Origin: CADEDV01 sp036374495
GTDB lineage: Bacteria; Bacteroidota; Bacteroidia; Chitinophagales; Chitinophagaceae
Assembly: GCA_965652975.1 (NCBI GenBank)
Contig: CBFGYO010000060.1
Coordinates: 1 to 21,971, forward strand
Length of the DNA: 21,971 nt
Direction of reading: 5' to 3'
Position numbers and translations under genes: made by a program. The notes under the pieces were generated by a model. That model was not told the DNA's origin. It made no database searches and was given only the letters and a program-made list of their open reading frames with translations. Below are positions 1 through 7,400 of this stretch, piece by piece (position 1 is the first letter of the stretch; the number at the start of each line of letters is the position of its first letter).

Positions 1-1
1 T

Positions 2-1132
2 CCCGACCTCTATCATTTGAATGAAGCACATGGACTATCTGCTGCATTTTATCTATACAACAAATTTGGCAATAAGGTAGAAGAGGTGAAAAAACGCCTG
101 GTATTCACAACGCATACACCCGAAGAGGCAGGTAATGAAAAACACGATATTTTTCTATGCCATAAAATGAGTTACTTCTGTGGTTTATCGGTAGATGATG
201 TAAAAAAACTTACCGGTATGCCCGACAATCAATTTAATCATTCGCTAGCAGCATTGCGTTTTGCTCACCTTGCCAACGGCGTTTCTCAATTACACGGGCA
301 GGTTGCAAGAGCTATGTGGGGGAAATATGAAAACATTTGTCCCATCATTTCCATCACCAATGCACAAAACTGGCGGTATTGGGCGGACAAGCAATTGTAT
401 CGCTTTATGGAAGCCGGCGATGATTACGGAATTGATGACCGTAAGAAGTATTTAAAGAAACGGGCTTTTGAAATTGTAGCTGATCAAACCGGCAAACTTT
501 TCAATCCAGATGTATTTACTATCGTTTGGGCTCGACGTTTTGCAGGTTATAAGCGAGCCGGGCTCATCACCAGTGATGAAGATCGTTTCAACGCACTTCT
601 GAATGATAAAGACAGGCCGGTTCAGATCATCTGGGCCGGGAAGCCTTACCCGGTTGATCATCCTGCGATAAGTGAATTCAATCAACTGGTGCATTTGAGC
701 AAGAAGTATAAGAACGTAGCCGTGCTCACCGGCTATGAATTAGGCTTGTCCAAACGTCTCAAACAAGCGGCCGACTGCTGGTTGAATAATCCGCGTGTGC
801 CGCGAGAAGCTTCGGGAACAAGTGGTATGACTGCTGCCATGAATGGCGCCGTAAACCTCTCCACCGATGACGGATGGATCCCCGAATTTATAAACCATGG
901 ACATAATGGTTTTGTAGTTCCAAAGGCAGATTATGCCCAAATGGCCGTGCATGAACAGGATCAATACGACCTTGATAAGTTATATGACATATTGGGAAAT
1001 GAAGTGCTCCCACTTTATTATTCCAATTACAATACCTGGCGCCAGGTAATTAAAAATGGTATGCAGGATGTGCGGTTTCAGTTTGATAGCAATAGGATGG
1101 CGCATGAGTATTATGACCTGCTCTATAAATGA
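2..1132 (+). CDS. glgP: alpha-glucan phosphorylase-like protein (GT35 family), C-terminal part, cut by window edge
   Basis: The frame is open from base 2; the TTG at 17 lies inside the conserved HLNEAHG motif and is not a start, so the gene enters from the left. About 376 codons remain. Motifs of the TIGR02094-type alpha-glucan phosphorylase family appear in order: HLNEAHG, THTPEEAGNE, NGVSQLHGQVARAMW, ARRFAGYKRA (Arg and Lys at phosphate-contact positions) and NNPRVPREASGTSGM. The family normally releases glucose-1-phosphate from glycogen or maltodextrin using pyridoxal phosphate held by a lysine just after EASGTxxM. Here that codon (830-832, ACT) gives Thr, so the usual Schiff-base lysine is absent. 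A GH13 amylase follows at 2513 on the same strand, which fits glucan metabolism. The fold assignment is firm; phosphorylase activity is doubtful and a glucosyltransferase role is possible. Confidence 0.85.
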   Translation, partial: PDLYHLNEAHGLSAAFYLYNKFGNKVEEVKKRLVFTTHTPEEAGNEKHDIFLCHKMSYFCGLSVDDVKKLTGMPDNQFNHSLAALRFAHLANGVSQLHGQVARAMWGKYENICPIISITNAQNWRYWADKQLYRFMEAGDDYGIDDRKKYLKKRAFEIVADQTGKLFNPDVFTIVWARRFAGYKRAGLITSDEDRFNALLNDKDRPVQIIWAGKPYPVDHPAISEFNQLVHLSKKYKNVAVLTGYELGLSKRLKQAADCWLNNPRVPREASGTSGMTAAMNGAVNLSTDDGWIPEFINHGHNGFVVPKADYAQMAVHEQDQYDLDKLYDILGNEVLPLYYSNYNTWRQVIKNGMQDVRFQFDSNRMAHEYYDLLYK

Positions 1133-1135
1133 TGA

Positions 1136-2356
1136 TCAGAGTTTTTGCAAAATATCTTCTGTGCTTCTCGCCTGGGGATAAAAAGAAAAAATTTTATCAA
1201 TCACTCCTTCTACCAGTGCATCCGGGCAGGAGGCGCCGCTGGTGATCAATATATCTAATGGAGTTTTTGATGGTAAATAATTTGCGGTAAGTATTTCCGT
1301 GTGCGTGTGGAAATTGTAATGAAGGATTTCCTTCGGGGAAATTATTTTTTCTTCGCTACTAATAAAATAAGTGGGCAATTTCTCTTCACATAATTCAACG
1401 AGGTGTGAAGTATTGGACGAGTTGTAACCGCCGACAACTATAGCAAGATCGGCTTTTGTCTGCAGCATGCCGGTGACGGCGGTCTGGTTATCGTTGGTGG
1501 CGTAGCAAAGCGTGTCGCGCGTATCAGCAAACCTGTCTTCTACATTAGCGGGTTTGAATGTGTCGATCATCACCTGCTTCAGGAAGTCTGCAATGCCCTG
1601 CGTATCGCTGGCAAGCATGGTGGTTTGATTTACGACTCCAATGCGTTGTAAATCTTTTGTTGCATCAAACCCTTCGGAGTATTGATTTTTGAATGCTTCA
1701 TAAAATCCTAAAGTGGGCAATTCCCCTTTTATAAATTGTGCTAATAGCCTCGCTTCGCTCATATCCTTTACTACCACTGCGGGTGCATTGACGGCAGCAT
1801 GTGAAAATGTTGCCCTCGTCTCTTCATGTTTTGGTTTGCCATGAATGATAATGGTATAATTCTTTTTAGCTATCGCATCGCTGCGGTTCCATACTTTTTC
1901 TACAAAGGGGCAGGTGGTATTATATTGTTCGGTTTGAATGCCGATAGCTTTCAACCGGTTTTCGATTTCGAGCGTGGTACCAAAAGCAGGGATGATCACT
2001 ACATCATCAGCACGCAATTCATCGAACGGAATTAGTTGCCTGCCGTATGTATCCTGCAAAAAGCTAATGCCGTGTGCCTGCAGATCTGCATTAACCTGAG
2101 GATTGTGGATCATTTCGCTAAGGAGATATATTCGTTTTCCCTGGTTTTCATTTACTGTTTTGAAAGCTATTTCAATGGCATTTTCCACGCCATAGCAAAA
2201 ACCAAAATGCCGGGCGAGCCATACGCGTACAGGACCTGCATCAAGAAGGGTGGGAGAAAAGTCTTTTTTCATTTTATCCTGCTCCTTCCGTTTTTGCTTC
2301 ACGGCGGTTATGAGCGGGCTTCGATAAATGATTGGGACTTCGAAATTCTTCATCAT
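1136..2356 (-). CDS. ispH: 4-hydroxy-3-methylbut-2-enyl diphosphate reductase (IspH/LytB), long form
   Basis: Last step of the MEP isoprenoid pathway: reduces HMBPP to IPP and DMAPP using an iron-sulfur cluster, in the cytoplasm. The three cluster cysteines are present: Cys54 (HFGFCYGVENAI), Cys149 (NTTCPFVEKVW) and Cys284 (DTLCYATNDNQTAV). The substrate motif NSSNTSHL and the late SGASCPDALVEGVI are also present. At 406 residues it is the longer form seen in plants, cyanobacteria and many Bacteroidota, with an N-terminal extension of about 40 residues before the first cysteine motif. The extension looks native, so Met1 (2356) or Met2 (2353) is preferred over Met29 (2272). A TACCTTTG box ends one base upstream of the first ATG, so the leader must be extremely short. 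It converges with the glucan gene, whose stop is 3 bases away. Confidence 0.96.
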   Translation of the reverse strand: MMKNFEVPIIYRSPLITAVKQKRKEQDKMKKDFSPTLLDAGPVRVWLARHFGFCYGVENAIEIAFKTVNENQGKRIYLLSEMIHNPQVNADLQAHGISFLQDTYGRQLIPFDELRADDVVIIPAFGTTLEIENRLKAIGIQTEQYNTTCPFVEKVWNRSDAIAKKNYTIIIHGKPKHEETRATFSHAAVNAPAVVVKDMSEARLLAQFIKGELPTLGFYEAFKNQYSEGFDATKDLQRIGVVNQTTMLASDTQGIADFLKQVMIDTFKPANVEDRFADTRDTLCYATNDNQTAVTGMLQTKADLAIVVGGYNSSNTSHLVELCEEKLPTYFISSEEKIISPKEILHYNFHTHTEILTANYLPSKTPLDILITSGASCPDALVEGVIDKIFSFYPQARSTEDILQKL

Positions 2357-2357
2357 A

Positions 2358-2365
2358 CAAAGGTA
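2358..2365 (-). promoter_or_regulatory. -7 promoter box (TACCTTTG) of ispH
   Basis: A perfect match to the Bacteroidota -7 consensus TAnnTTTG, read on the minus strand. No TTTG -33 box is visible at the usual distance because that position lies in the octamer repeats (2372-2419). The box almost touches the first ATG, implying a leaderless or nearly leaderless mRNA. Confidence 0.55.
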
Positions 2366-2371
2366 GTTAAA

Positions 2372-2497
2372 GTGAAAATGTGGAAATGTGAAAATGTGAA
2401 AATGTGGAGATGAGGAGATGCAAACCTGATATTATGAAAATGAAGTTTGAAAAATTCATTTTCATATTTCCACGTTTCCACATTTCCACATTTTCCA
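2372..2497. repeat. palindromic element with octamer arms between divergent genes
   Basis: Left arm: six tandem 8-base units (2372-2419) of type GTGAAAAT or GTGGAAAT, decaying to GAGGAGAT. Centre: a perfect 11-bp stem, ATGAAAATGAA (2434-2444) with TTCATTTTCAT (2455-2465), around a 10-base loop. Right arm: four inverted units (2466-2497), ATTTCCAC, GTTTCCAC, ATTTCCAC and ATTTTCCA. It fills the space between the -7 boxes of ispH (minus) and the amylase gene (plus), so any -33 contacts for either gene fall inside the arms. No coding capacity. Confidence 0.8.
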
Positions 2498-2499
2498 GT

Positions 2500-2507
2500 T
2501 ATTTTCG
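2500..2507 (+). promoter_or_regulatory. possible -7 box (TATTTTCG) of the GH13 amylase gene
   Basis: One mismatch from TAnnTTTG, five bases upstream of the ATG at 2513. No -33 TTTG is seen; the upstream DNA is the octamer repeat. Weak evidence by itself, but it mirrors the box in front of ispH on the other side of the repeat. Confidence 0.35.
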
Positions 2508-2512
2508 TTTTG

Positions 2513-3802
2513 ATGAATACATTTCAACCACCTGCATGGGTGCATACGACCAATATCTATGAAGTAAATGTGCGTCAGTATACAGAGGAAGGCACATTTC
2601 GTGCTTTTTTGCAGCATTTGCCGCGTTTAAAAGACATGGGTGTACAGACCCTCTGGCTCATGCCTGTAACGCCGATAGCTCGCAAACATATGAAAGGTAC
2701 ACGCGGCAGTTATTATGCCTGCTCGGATTACACAGCTATCAACCCTGAGTTTGGTACCATGGATGATTTCAAACACCTGGTGCGCGAGGTCCATGCTCTC
2801 GGATTTAAACTCATAATCGACTGGGTAGCCAACCATACCGGCTGGGATCATCGATGGACGCGTGAGCATCCTGATTTCTATTATAGAGATGAAGTTACGG
2901 GCGATTTCAAAACAGCCTCCGGTATGGATGATATCATTGAACTGAATTATGATAACCCATTACTGGTAGAAAAAATGATTGAGGCCATGCGTTTTTGGGT
3001 GAAGGAATGTGATATCGATGGTTTCCGGTGCGACCTCGCATCATGGGTGGAATTGCCGTTCTGGCAAGTGGCAAGACCGGCAGTGGATGCTGACAAACAA
3101 TTATTTTGGCTGGGTGAGTTTGATGAACTGGAAAATCCGGATTACGGAAGAGTATTTGATGCAAGTTATTCATGGCAATGGATGCATAAAACGGAAGCAT
3201 TTTACAAGCAGCACCTTCCCCTCAACGTGCTGGAAGATCTGCTGAAACAATACAGCGCAATAGGAGATCATTCCTTACGTGCGTGGTTTACATCCAATCA
3301 TGATGAAAACAGTTGGAACGGCACCGAGTATGAAAAATACGGCAACATGGCTGCGGCACTTGCCGTACTGTCCTGTACCTGGAACGGGATACCACTGCTG
3401 TACAACGGGCAGGAAATACCAATGAAGGCCAAGAGGCTCGCGTTTTTTGAGAAAGATCTCATTCCCTGGGAAACTGAATATGCCTTACATGATTTTTATA
3501 AGGCATTATTTCAATTGCATGCCATGCACCCTGCATTGAGGGGCGGCGATAAAAATGTTTCTACTTACCGTGTAAGAACTACTTCTGATGAAAATATCCT
3601 GGCCTATCTCCGCAAAAATGGGGATGCAGAGGTATTGGTAATTCTTAATCTATCCTATACATCACCTGTCGTTTTCGGAATTGCTGACCCGATCGTGGAG
3701 GGCCGATTCACCGAATTATTTTCCGGCATTGATAATGACTTTAGTCATCAGTTGAGCTTTGAGATGGAGGCGTGGGCCTACAAGGTGTTTGTAAAGGGGT
3801 AA
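2513..3802 (+). CDS. GH13 alpha-amylase family glycosidase, cytoplasmic
   Basis: 429 residues with the four GH13 regions in order: DWVANHTG (region I), DGFRCDLA with nucleophile Asp174 (region II), LGEFDE with acid/base Glu202 (region III) and FTSNHDEN with Asp264 (region IV). The (beta/alpha)8 barrel begins at once with NIYEVNVRQYTEEGTF and a short C-terminal beta domain follows residue 350. There is no signal peptide, so it should act on cytoplasmic alpha-1,4-glucan such as glycogen-derived dextrin, matching the glucan enzyme upstream. The ATG at 2513 is chosen because an upstream frame extension would run through the repeat at 2372-2497 and has no homologous look. It ends 10 bases before the palindromic element at 3812. 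Exact specificity (amylase, maltogenic, transferase) cannot be read from sequence. Confidence 0.93.
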   Translation: MNTFQPPAWVHTTNIYEVNVRQYTEEGTFRAFLQHLPRLKDMGVQTLWLMPVTPIARKHMKGTRGSYYACSDYTAINPEFGTMDDFKHLVREVHALGFKLIIDWVANHTGWDHRWTREHPDFYYRDEVTGDFKTASGMDDIIELNYDNPLLVEKMIEAMRFWVKECDIDGFRCDLASWVELPFWQVARPAVDADKQLFWLGEFDELENPDYGRVFDASYSWQWMHKTEAFYKQHLPLNVLEDLLKQYSAIGDHSLRAWFTSNHDENSWNGTEYEKYGNMAAALAVLSCTWNGIPLLYNGQEIPMKAKRLAFFEKDLIPWETEYALHDFYKALFQLHAMHPALRGGDKNVSTYRVRTTSDENILAYLRKNGDAEVLVILNLSYTSPVVFGIADPIVEGRFTELFSGIDNDFSHQLSFEMEAWAYKVFVKG

Positions 3803-3811
3803 CTCCGACGG

Positions 3812-3899
3812 AGATAAAAGATAAAAGATAAAAACTAAAAAGTTCATTAAAGTCGGAGTGTGCGACCTTAATGAACTTTTTATCTTTTATCTTTTATCT
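3812..3899. repeat. GATAAAA-type palindromic element, copy A; probable bidirectional terminator
   Basis: Left arm: three GATAAAA heptamers (3813-3833) plus ACTAAAA (3834-3840). Core: 13-base stem GTTCATTAAAGTC (3842-3854), 9-base loop GGAGTGTGC (3855-3863), stem GACCTTAATGAAC (3864-3876) with one mismatch that becomes a U-G wobble in the minus-strand RNA. Right arm: three inverted heptamers TTTTATC (3878-3898). It lies between the convergent amylase and degP stops. Outward T-runs on each strand follow a stable stem, as in intrinsic terminators. ACTCCGAC at 3802-3809 is the exact complement of GTCGGAGT in the stem/loop (3852-3859). Confidence 0.88.
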
Positions 3900-3906
3900 G
3901 AATTTT

Positions 3907-5403
3907 TTATTGCTCATCCAAATTCAACGGGTAAGTATAATTTCCTTCATAGCCCGGATAAAATCCTTCGAGCCTTACTGTGCCTTCTGATCTTGCCAAC
4001 ACGCGTGCAAGTTGTTCGATGCTGGTAATGTCTGTACCGTCTACGCTGGTAATTACAAAACCTTCTTCCATACGTGTTCTACCGAGCGGAGTATCCTTTT
4101 TGATAGATTTTACGATCACACCACCACCTACTTTGTATTGATTTGCTTTGTCTTTGCTAATGGTTTCGAGTGTTGCACCCAAACGTTGGCTGATATCCGT
4201 TTTTGCTACTTCATCGTACGAACCAACTTTGCTTTTCAACGCTGCAGTTCCATTTAGTTCCCTGCCATCGCGCTTGTAAGTGATTTTCACTTTATCGCCT
4301 GCATTGTATGATGCAATAGTGCCCTGCAATTCCGGCCATGAGCTTACGGTAATATCATTGATCTTGGTGATCACATCGCCTTTCTTCAAACCTATTTCGG
4401 CAGCTGCACCATCAGGTGCTACCAGGCCCACATACGCACCATCGCTGGAGTTGAATTTATCTTCAGCGGCTGAAATTCCAAGGTATGGTCTTTTTACATC
4501 ACCAAATTTGATAAGGTCATTCACAATCTTTTTCACAAGGTTTACGGGGATTGCAAAAGAATAACCAGCATATGTGCCGCTAGGAGCTAGAATAGCTGAA
4601 TTGATACCGATCAGTTGTCCATCGGTGCTGATCAACGCGCCACCGCTGTTGCCCTGGTTTACAGCCGCATCAGTTTGAATGAACGATTCAATTGGCGTAT
4701 CGCTCTGGCGGTTGTTGATTCCAATTGCCCTGCCTTTAGCACTTACAATACCGGCAGTCACCGTCGTTTCGAGAGTAAGCGGATAACCTACTGCCAACAC
4801 CCACTGTCCGAGCTTCACGTTATCAGAGTTGCCATAGATCATGAAGGGAAGGCCTGATGCATCGACTTTCAATACGGCAATATCACTGCTTGGATCACGT
4901 CCGATTACGCGGGCCTTATAAGTTTTTTTGTTGCTGAGAGTAACCGTAATCTCATCAGCCACTCCATCACCTCCATTGGAAACAACGTGATTATTGGTCA
5001 CGATATAACCATCTTCACTAATGATCACTCCACTACCAGAAGCACGTTGTTCTGGCTGCACTCGTGAGCCACCACCCATATCGAAGAATTGCTCAAGCCA
5101 TTCATCCATTGAGTTGCCACGGCTGCGATTGCCCAGGTTATTCGTTCTCTGCTTTGCGGGAATTTTTGTCTTGATATGTACCACGGCTGGTACAGTCGCA
5201 CTTGCTGCTTTTGTAAAATCAACCGGTTCGGCGCCGGCTGAAACATTGTCAAAATAACCGGCATAATTAACCGGCAATTTGCTTTCAGCACTTCCCTGCA
5301 CGAGGACCGGTGAACTGCCGGCCAGCTTTCCATAGAGCCATACACTACCAATTGCCGAAGTAGAACTGATAGCGACGACAAGTAAAATTTGTTTAAGTTT
5401 CAT
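3907..5403 (-). CDS. degP: periplasmic DegP/HtrA-family serine endoprotease with two PDZ domains
   Basis: 498 residues from the ATG at 5403 (MKLKQILLVVA...). The frame extends 13 codons further upstream, but only the shorter form puts the hydrophobic signal/anchor segment (residues 4-24) at the N terminus. Trypsin-like domain with the full triad: His139 in TNNHVV, Asp174 in DIAVLKVD, Ser253 in GNSGGAL. PDZ1 spans about 300-385 and PDZ2 about 405-480. A Gly/Arg/Asn-rich loop (about 85-118, with EWLEQFFDMGGG) matches the regulatory LA loop region. Expected role: periplasmic protein quality control, chaperone plus protease. It converges with the GH13 gene across repeat copy A. The 153 bases upstream, to the acyl-CoA reductase stop, hold the promoter region; I found no clean TAnnTTTG there. 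Confidence 0.95.
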   Translation of the reverse strand: MKLKQILLVVAISSTSAIGSVWLYGKLAGSSPVLVQGSAESKLPVNYAGYFDNVSAGAEPVDFTKAASATVPAVVHIKTKIPAKQRTNNLGNRSRGNSMDEWLEQFFDMGGGSRVQPEQRASGSGVIISEDGYIVTNNHVVSNGGDGVADEITVTLSNKKTYKARVIGRDPSSDIAVLKVDASGLPFMIYGNSDNVKLGQWVLAVGYPLTLETTVTAGIVSAKGRAIGINNRQSDTPIESFIQTDAAVNQGNSGGALISTDGQLIGINSAILAPSGTYAGYSFAIPVNLVKKIVNDLIKFGDVKRPYLGISAAEDKFNSSDGAYVGLVAPDGAAAEIGLKKGDVITKINDITVSSWPELQGTIASYNAGDKVKITYKRDGRELNGTAALKSKVGSYDEVAKTDISQRLGATLETISKDKANQYKVGGGVIVKSIKKDTPLGRTRMEEGFVITSVDGTDITSIEQLARVLARSEGTVRLEGFYPGYEGNYTYPLNLDEQ

Positions 5404-5595
5404 AGCACTATATACTTTTAAAATGTGTTTTTGACAAATCACTCTATTTCAAATAGTATGCCTTTGCTCTACAAAATAACAAAGTGTCATACCACCATTG
5501 TTACCGGTAATTTAGTTTAACAAATCTTTACTAAGACCTTCGTACTTAACGCGACTGTAAATTTATTAAGATTTGACTGTATTTAAAAGCAAGTT

Positions 5596-6594
5596 TTACA
5601 AGCGGCTGACAAAGTGCAGCGTATCCACACCATCAGCATAGCTGTCGATAGCGGGAAACTGGCTCTGGCCAAAAGGAATAAAACCCTTTCCTACGATGGC
5701 CTGTACTGCCGAATCCTGCGCCAGTCCGGCAGTCAGGCTGGCATCGTCATAATACTCGTAGTTGAGCTGACTGATTGGCGAAAACAGTGAGGTATCTTCC
5801 ACAAGTATAAGGGAAGGGTTGCTCATGTAATATTTTTTGTTAAGGATCAGGATGGCGAGGTTGTAATCATAGTTGTTTTTGTATTTGTGATGATCGGCCA
5901 GGTAATCAAACTTTTTGAATGCCTGCAAAAGCGGTACAAAGTCGTACGATCGTGGCACGTAGATTTTCGTGACGTTTCGGCAACCCAATCCAAAGTAGAG
6001 GTATACATCATCGGCGAGCTGCTCAAGTTCAGTAATGGTTTCGGTAGCATCGAGCACTGCAACCGACGTTCTGTTTCGGCGAATGATATGTGGATACTTT
6101 CCGAAATAATATTCGAAATAACCGGCAGAATTATTACTCCCTGTAGCGATATATGCGTTACAACCTTTGAGCATACCGGCAAAAGTGATAAAAACCGCTA
6201 CCGACTCGTCCCATTCAATAAGTTTATCCACCAGGTGTTTTATTAAAACTTCATCCTTGGAGGAGGTTTTGATCCTGGCCCTGTGGCCGGCAATAAATAC
6301 ACAAAGCAGGTCGTGAAAACCGACCAGGGGAATATTTCCAGCCATTACAATCCCTATCGTTTTTGGCGATTCCTGTATAGCTGGAATGCGATAAGTAGCC
6401 GACCACTTTTCCAATATATCTTTTTGAAGGAAGTTGCGGGCGATGCTATTGCTTGCAATATCAATGAATGTGGGGATGAACCACCCGTTTTCATAAGATG
6501 CTTTTTCTTTTACGTCCTGCCAGCGTTCATCATCAGACAAAATATATTCACCCAGACGCACTAATAAATCGATCCGGTATTGTAAATTCATCAA
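5596..6594 (-). CDS. acyl-CoA reductase, LuxC-like (aldehyde dehydrogenase superfamily)
   Basis: 332 residues resembling the LuxC acyl-CoA reductase family (PF05893), which reduces acyl-CoA or acyl-thioester to aldehyde with NADPH. Visible signatures: MAGNIPLVGFHDLL (about 84-97, nucleotide-binding region), ATGSNNSAGYFEYYFG (150-165), and the catalytic-loop cysteine Cys205 in YFGLGCRNVTKIYVP. There is no signal peptide. Two ATGs (6594, 6591) are adjacent; the choice does not matter. No luxD/luxE partner is nearby, so this is not a bioluminescence cluster. It is divergent from a ferredoxin gene 79 bases away. I recall the pairing from other Bacteroidota, where the physiological substrate is unclear to me. 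Minus-strand -7 box TACTTTTG at 6638-6645. Confidence 0.85.
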   Translation of the reverse strand: MMNLQYRIDLLVRLGEYILSDDERWQDVKEKASYENGWFIPTFIDIASNSIARNFLQKDILEKWSATYRIPAIQESPKTIGIVMAGNIPLVGFHDLLCVFIAGHRARIKTSSKDEVLIKHLVDKLIEWDESVAVFITFAGMLKGCNAYIATGSNNSAGYFEYYFGKYPHIIRRNRTSVAVLDATETITELEQLADDVYLYFGLGCRNVTKIYVPRSYDFVPLLQAFKKFDYLADHHKYKNNYDYNLAILILNKKYYMSNPSLILVEDTSLFSPISQLNYEYYDDASLTAGLAQDSAVQAIVGKGFIPFGQSQFPAIDSYADGVDTLHFVSRL

Positions 6595-6609
6595 TCAGTT
6601 TTATTTTTG
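6580..6609 (+). promoter_or_regulatory. promoter of the ferredoxin gene (TTG, 19-base gap, TATTTTTG)
   Basis: TATTTTTG at 6602-6609 matches TAnnTTTG exactly. TTG at 6580-6582 is 19 bases upstream, the usual -33/-7 spacing. It lies at the 5' end of the divergent acyl-CoA reductase gene, leaving a leader of about 60 bases before the ATG at 6674. Confidence 0.6.
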
Positions 6610-6637
6610 TTTCGAAGGCACTGTGTAAGCAGTGATA

Positions 6638-6645
6638 CAAAAGTA
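6638..6645 (-). promoter_or_regulatory. -7 box (TACTTTTG) of the acyl-CoA reductase gene
   Basis: Exact TAnnTTTG match on the minus strand, 44 bases upstream of the ATG at 6594. No convincing TTTG -33 box. It overlaps the transcribed leader of the divergent ferredoxin gene, so the two promoters face each other with overlapping transcripts. Confidence 0.45.
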
Positions 6646-6673
6646 AACCTCAACCCGTTAAATAAGTTTAATT

Positions 6674-7021
6674 ATGGCCATTAAGATCACAGATGAATGT
6701 ATCAATTGCGGAGCCTGCGAACCGGAATGCCCCAACAATGCGATTTATGAAGGTGGTGTAGAATGGGCAATTTCTGACGGCACATCCGTAAAAGGCCCCT
6801 ATACGCTGCTGGATGGCTCAGTAGTGGATGCAGATCAGAAGAATGCCCCTGTAAGTGTCGATACCTATTATATCACCCCAAATAAGTGTACTGAATGCCA
6901 GGGATTTCATGAAGAACCTCAATGTGCAGCGGTATGCCCGGTCGATTGTTGTGTACCTGACGAAATGTACCAGGAAACTGTAGAGCAACTCATGGCAAAA
7001 AAAGAAAAACTGCACGTGTGA
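6674..7021 (+). CDS. 2[4Fe-4S] ferredoxin (Allochromatium/YfhL type)
   Basis: 115 residues. First cluster motif: Cys9, Cys12, Cys15, Cys19 (CINCGACEPECP). Second set: Cys72, Cys75, Cys84, Cys88, with eight residues between Cys75 and Cys84 (CTECQGFHEEPQCAAVCP), the expanded second-cluster motif that marks the Allochromatium vinosum-type ferredoxins; Cys92 and Cys93 follow. A 50-residue insert separates the two motifs. Soluble low-potential electron carrier in the cytoplasm. Divergent from the acyl-CoA reductase, so it may be its electron partner or only a neighbour. The promoter at 6580-6609 is good. The leader is A-rich without a strong Shine-Dalgarno site. Confidence 0.95.
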   Translation: MAIKITDECINCGACEPECPNNAIYEGGVEWAISDGTSVKGPYTLLDGSVVDADQKNAPVSVDTYYITPNKCTECQGFHEEPQCAAVCPVDCCVPDEMYQETVEQLMAKKEKLHV

Positions 7022-7081
7022 TTGTGCTTTCACTGTGCATAATTTTCAGTCTTATCAGTTGTTTCCGGTAATAAATTATTC

Positions 7082-7195
7082 TACCTTGTAGCAGATTCAT
7101 TTTAATATAGCAGCCTCGTGCTGCTCCTTTAAAGGCGGGTGATATTTCCCGTCATAAAAAGGTGAAGGAGAAACGGCCTTCACCTTTCTTATTTT
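7082..7195 (+). ncRNA. candidate small RNA with own promoter and intrinsic terminator
   Basis: This lies in the 379-base stretch 7022-7400, which has no protein gene. A promoter-like TTG (7059-7061), 20-base gap and TACCTTG (7082-7088) precede a set of hairpins: AGCAGC/GCTGCT (7109-7125), palindrome CCTTTAAAGG (7126-7135), CGGG/CCCG (7136-7151) and a strong terminator (7158-7187). It does not match tmRNA, the SRP RNA core or a riboswitch I know. It could instead be the 3' UTR of the ferredoxin mRNA. Confidence 0.35.
7158..7190 (+). terminator. intrinsic terminator
   Basis: Perfect 11-bp stem AAAGGTGAAGG (7158-7168) with CCTTCACCTTT (7177-7187), an 8-base loop, then CTTATTTT. It ends the ferredoxin transcript or the candidate small RNA. 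Confidence 0.8.
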
Positions 7196-7212
7196 ACATT
7201 TCCTCAACCGGG

Positions 7213-7261
7213 TTTCTCGCGGCCGCCGCTGCGGATATTTTACCCCGATCGCTGCGAGAAA
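7213..7261. other. GC-rich stem-loop in the ferredoxin-ddl gap
   Basis: TTTCTCGC (7213-7220) pairs with GCGAGAAA (7254-7261), and the stem can extend three more pairs with one G-U. The enclosed part is much more GC-rich than the surrounding DNA. The function is not apparent; between here and the ddl ATG (7401) I see only AT-rich leader with no clear promoter. Confidence 0.4.
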
Positions 7262-7400
7262 AAATTCAGTCATAAAGGCACTCTCTTTTTCTCTCTATTT
7301 GCTGCAACTTTTCAGAAATAAATGATTTTTAGCATTTGAAATTTCCATTCACGCATTTTTTCCTCAATATTTGCGTTGCTAAACTCATATAAAATCAACT

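Noticed and set aside
3812..3899. CRISPR array from the evenly spaced short repeats
   Set aside because: Units are 7 bases, directly tandem and inverted around a hairpin, with no spacers and no cas genes.
5596..6594. Part of a lux bioluminescence operon
   Set aside because: No luxD, luxE, luxA or luxB is nearby; LuxC-like reductases occur widely without luminescence.
7101..7190. Small SRP RNA, because of the AGCAGCC string
   Set aside because: The GGAAGG tetraloop context and domain IV stem of SRP RNA are absent.
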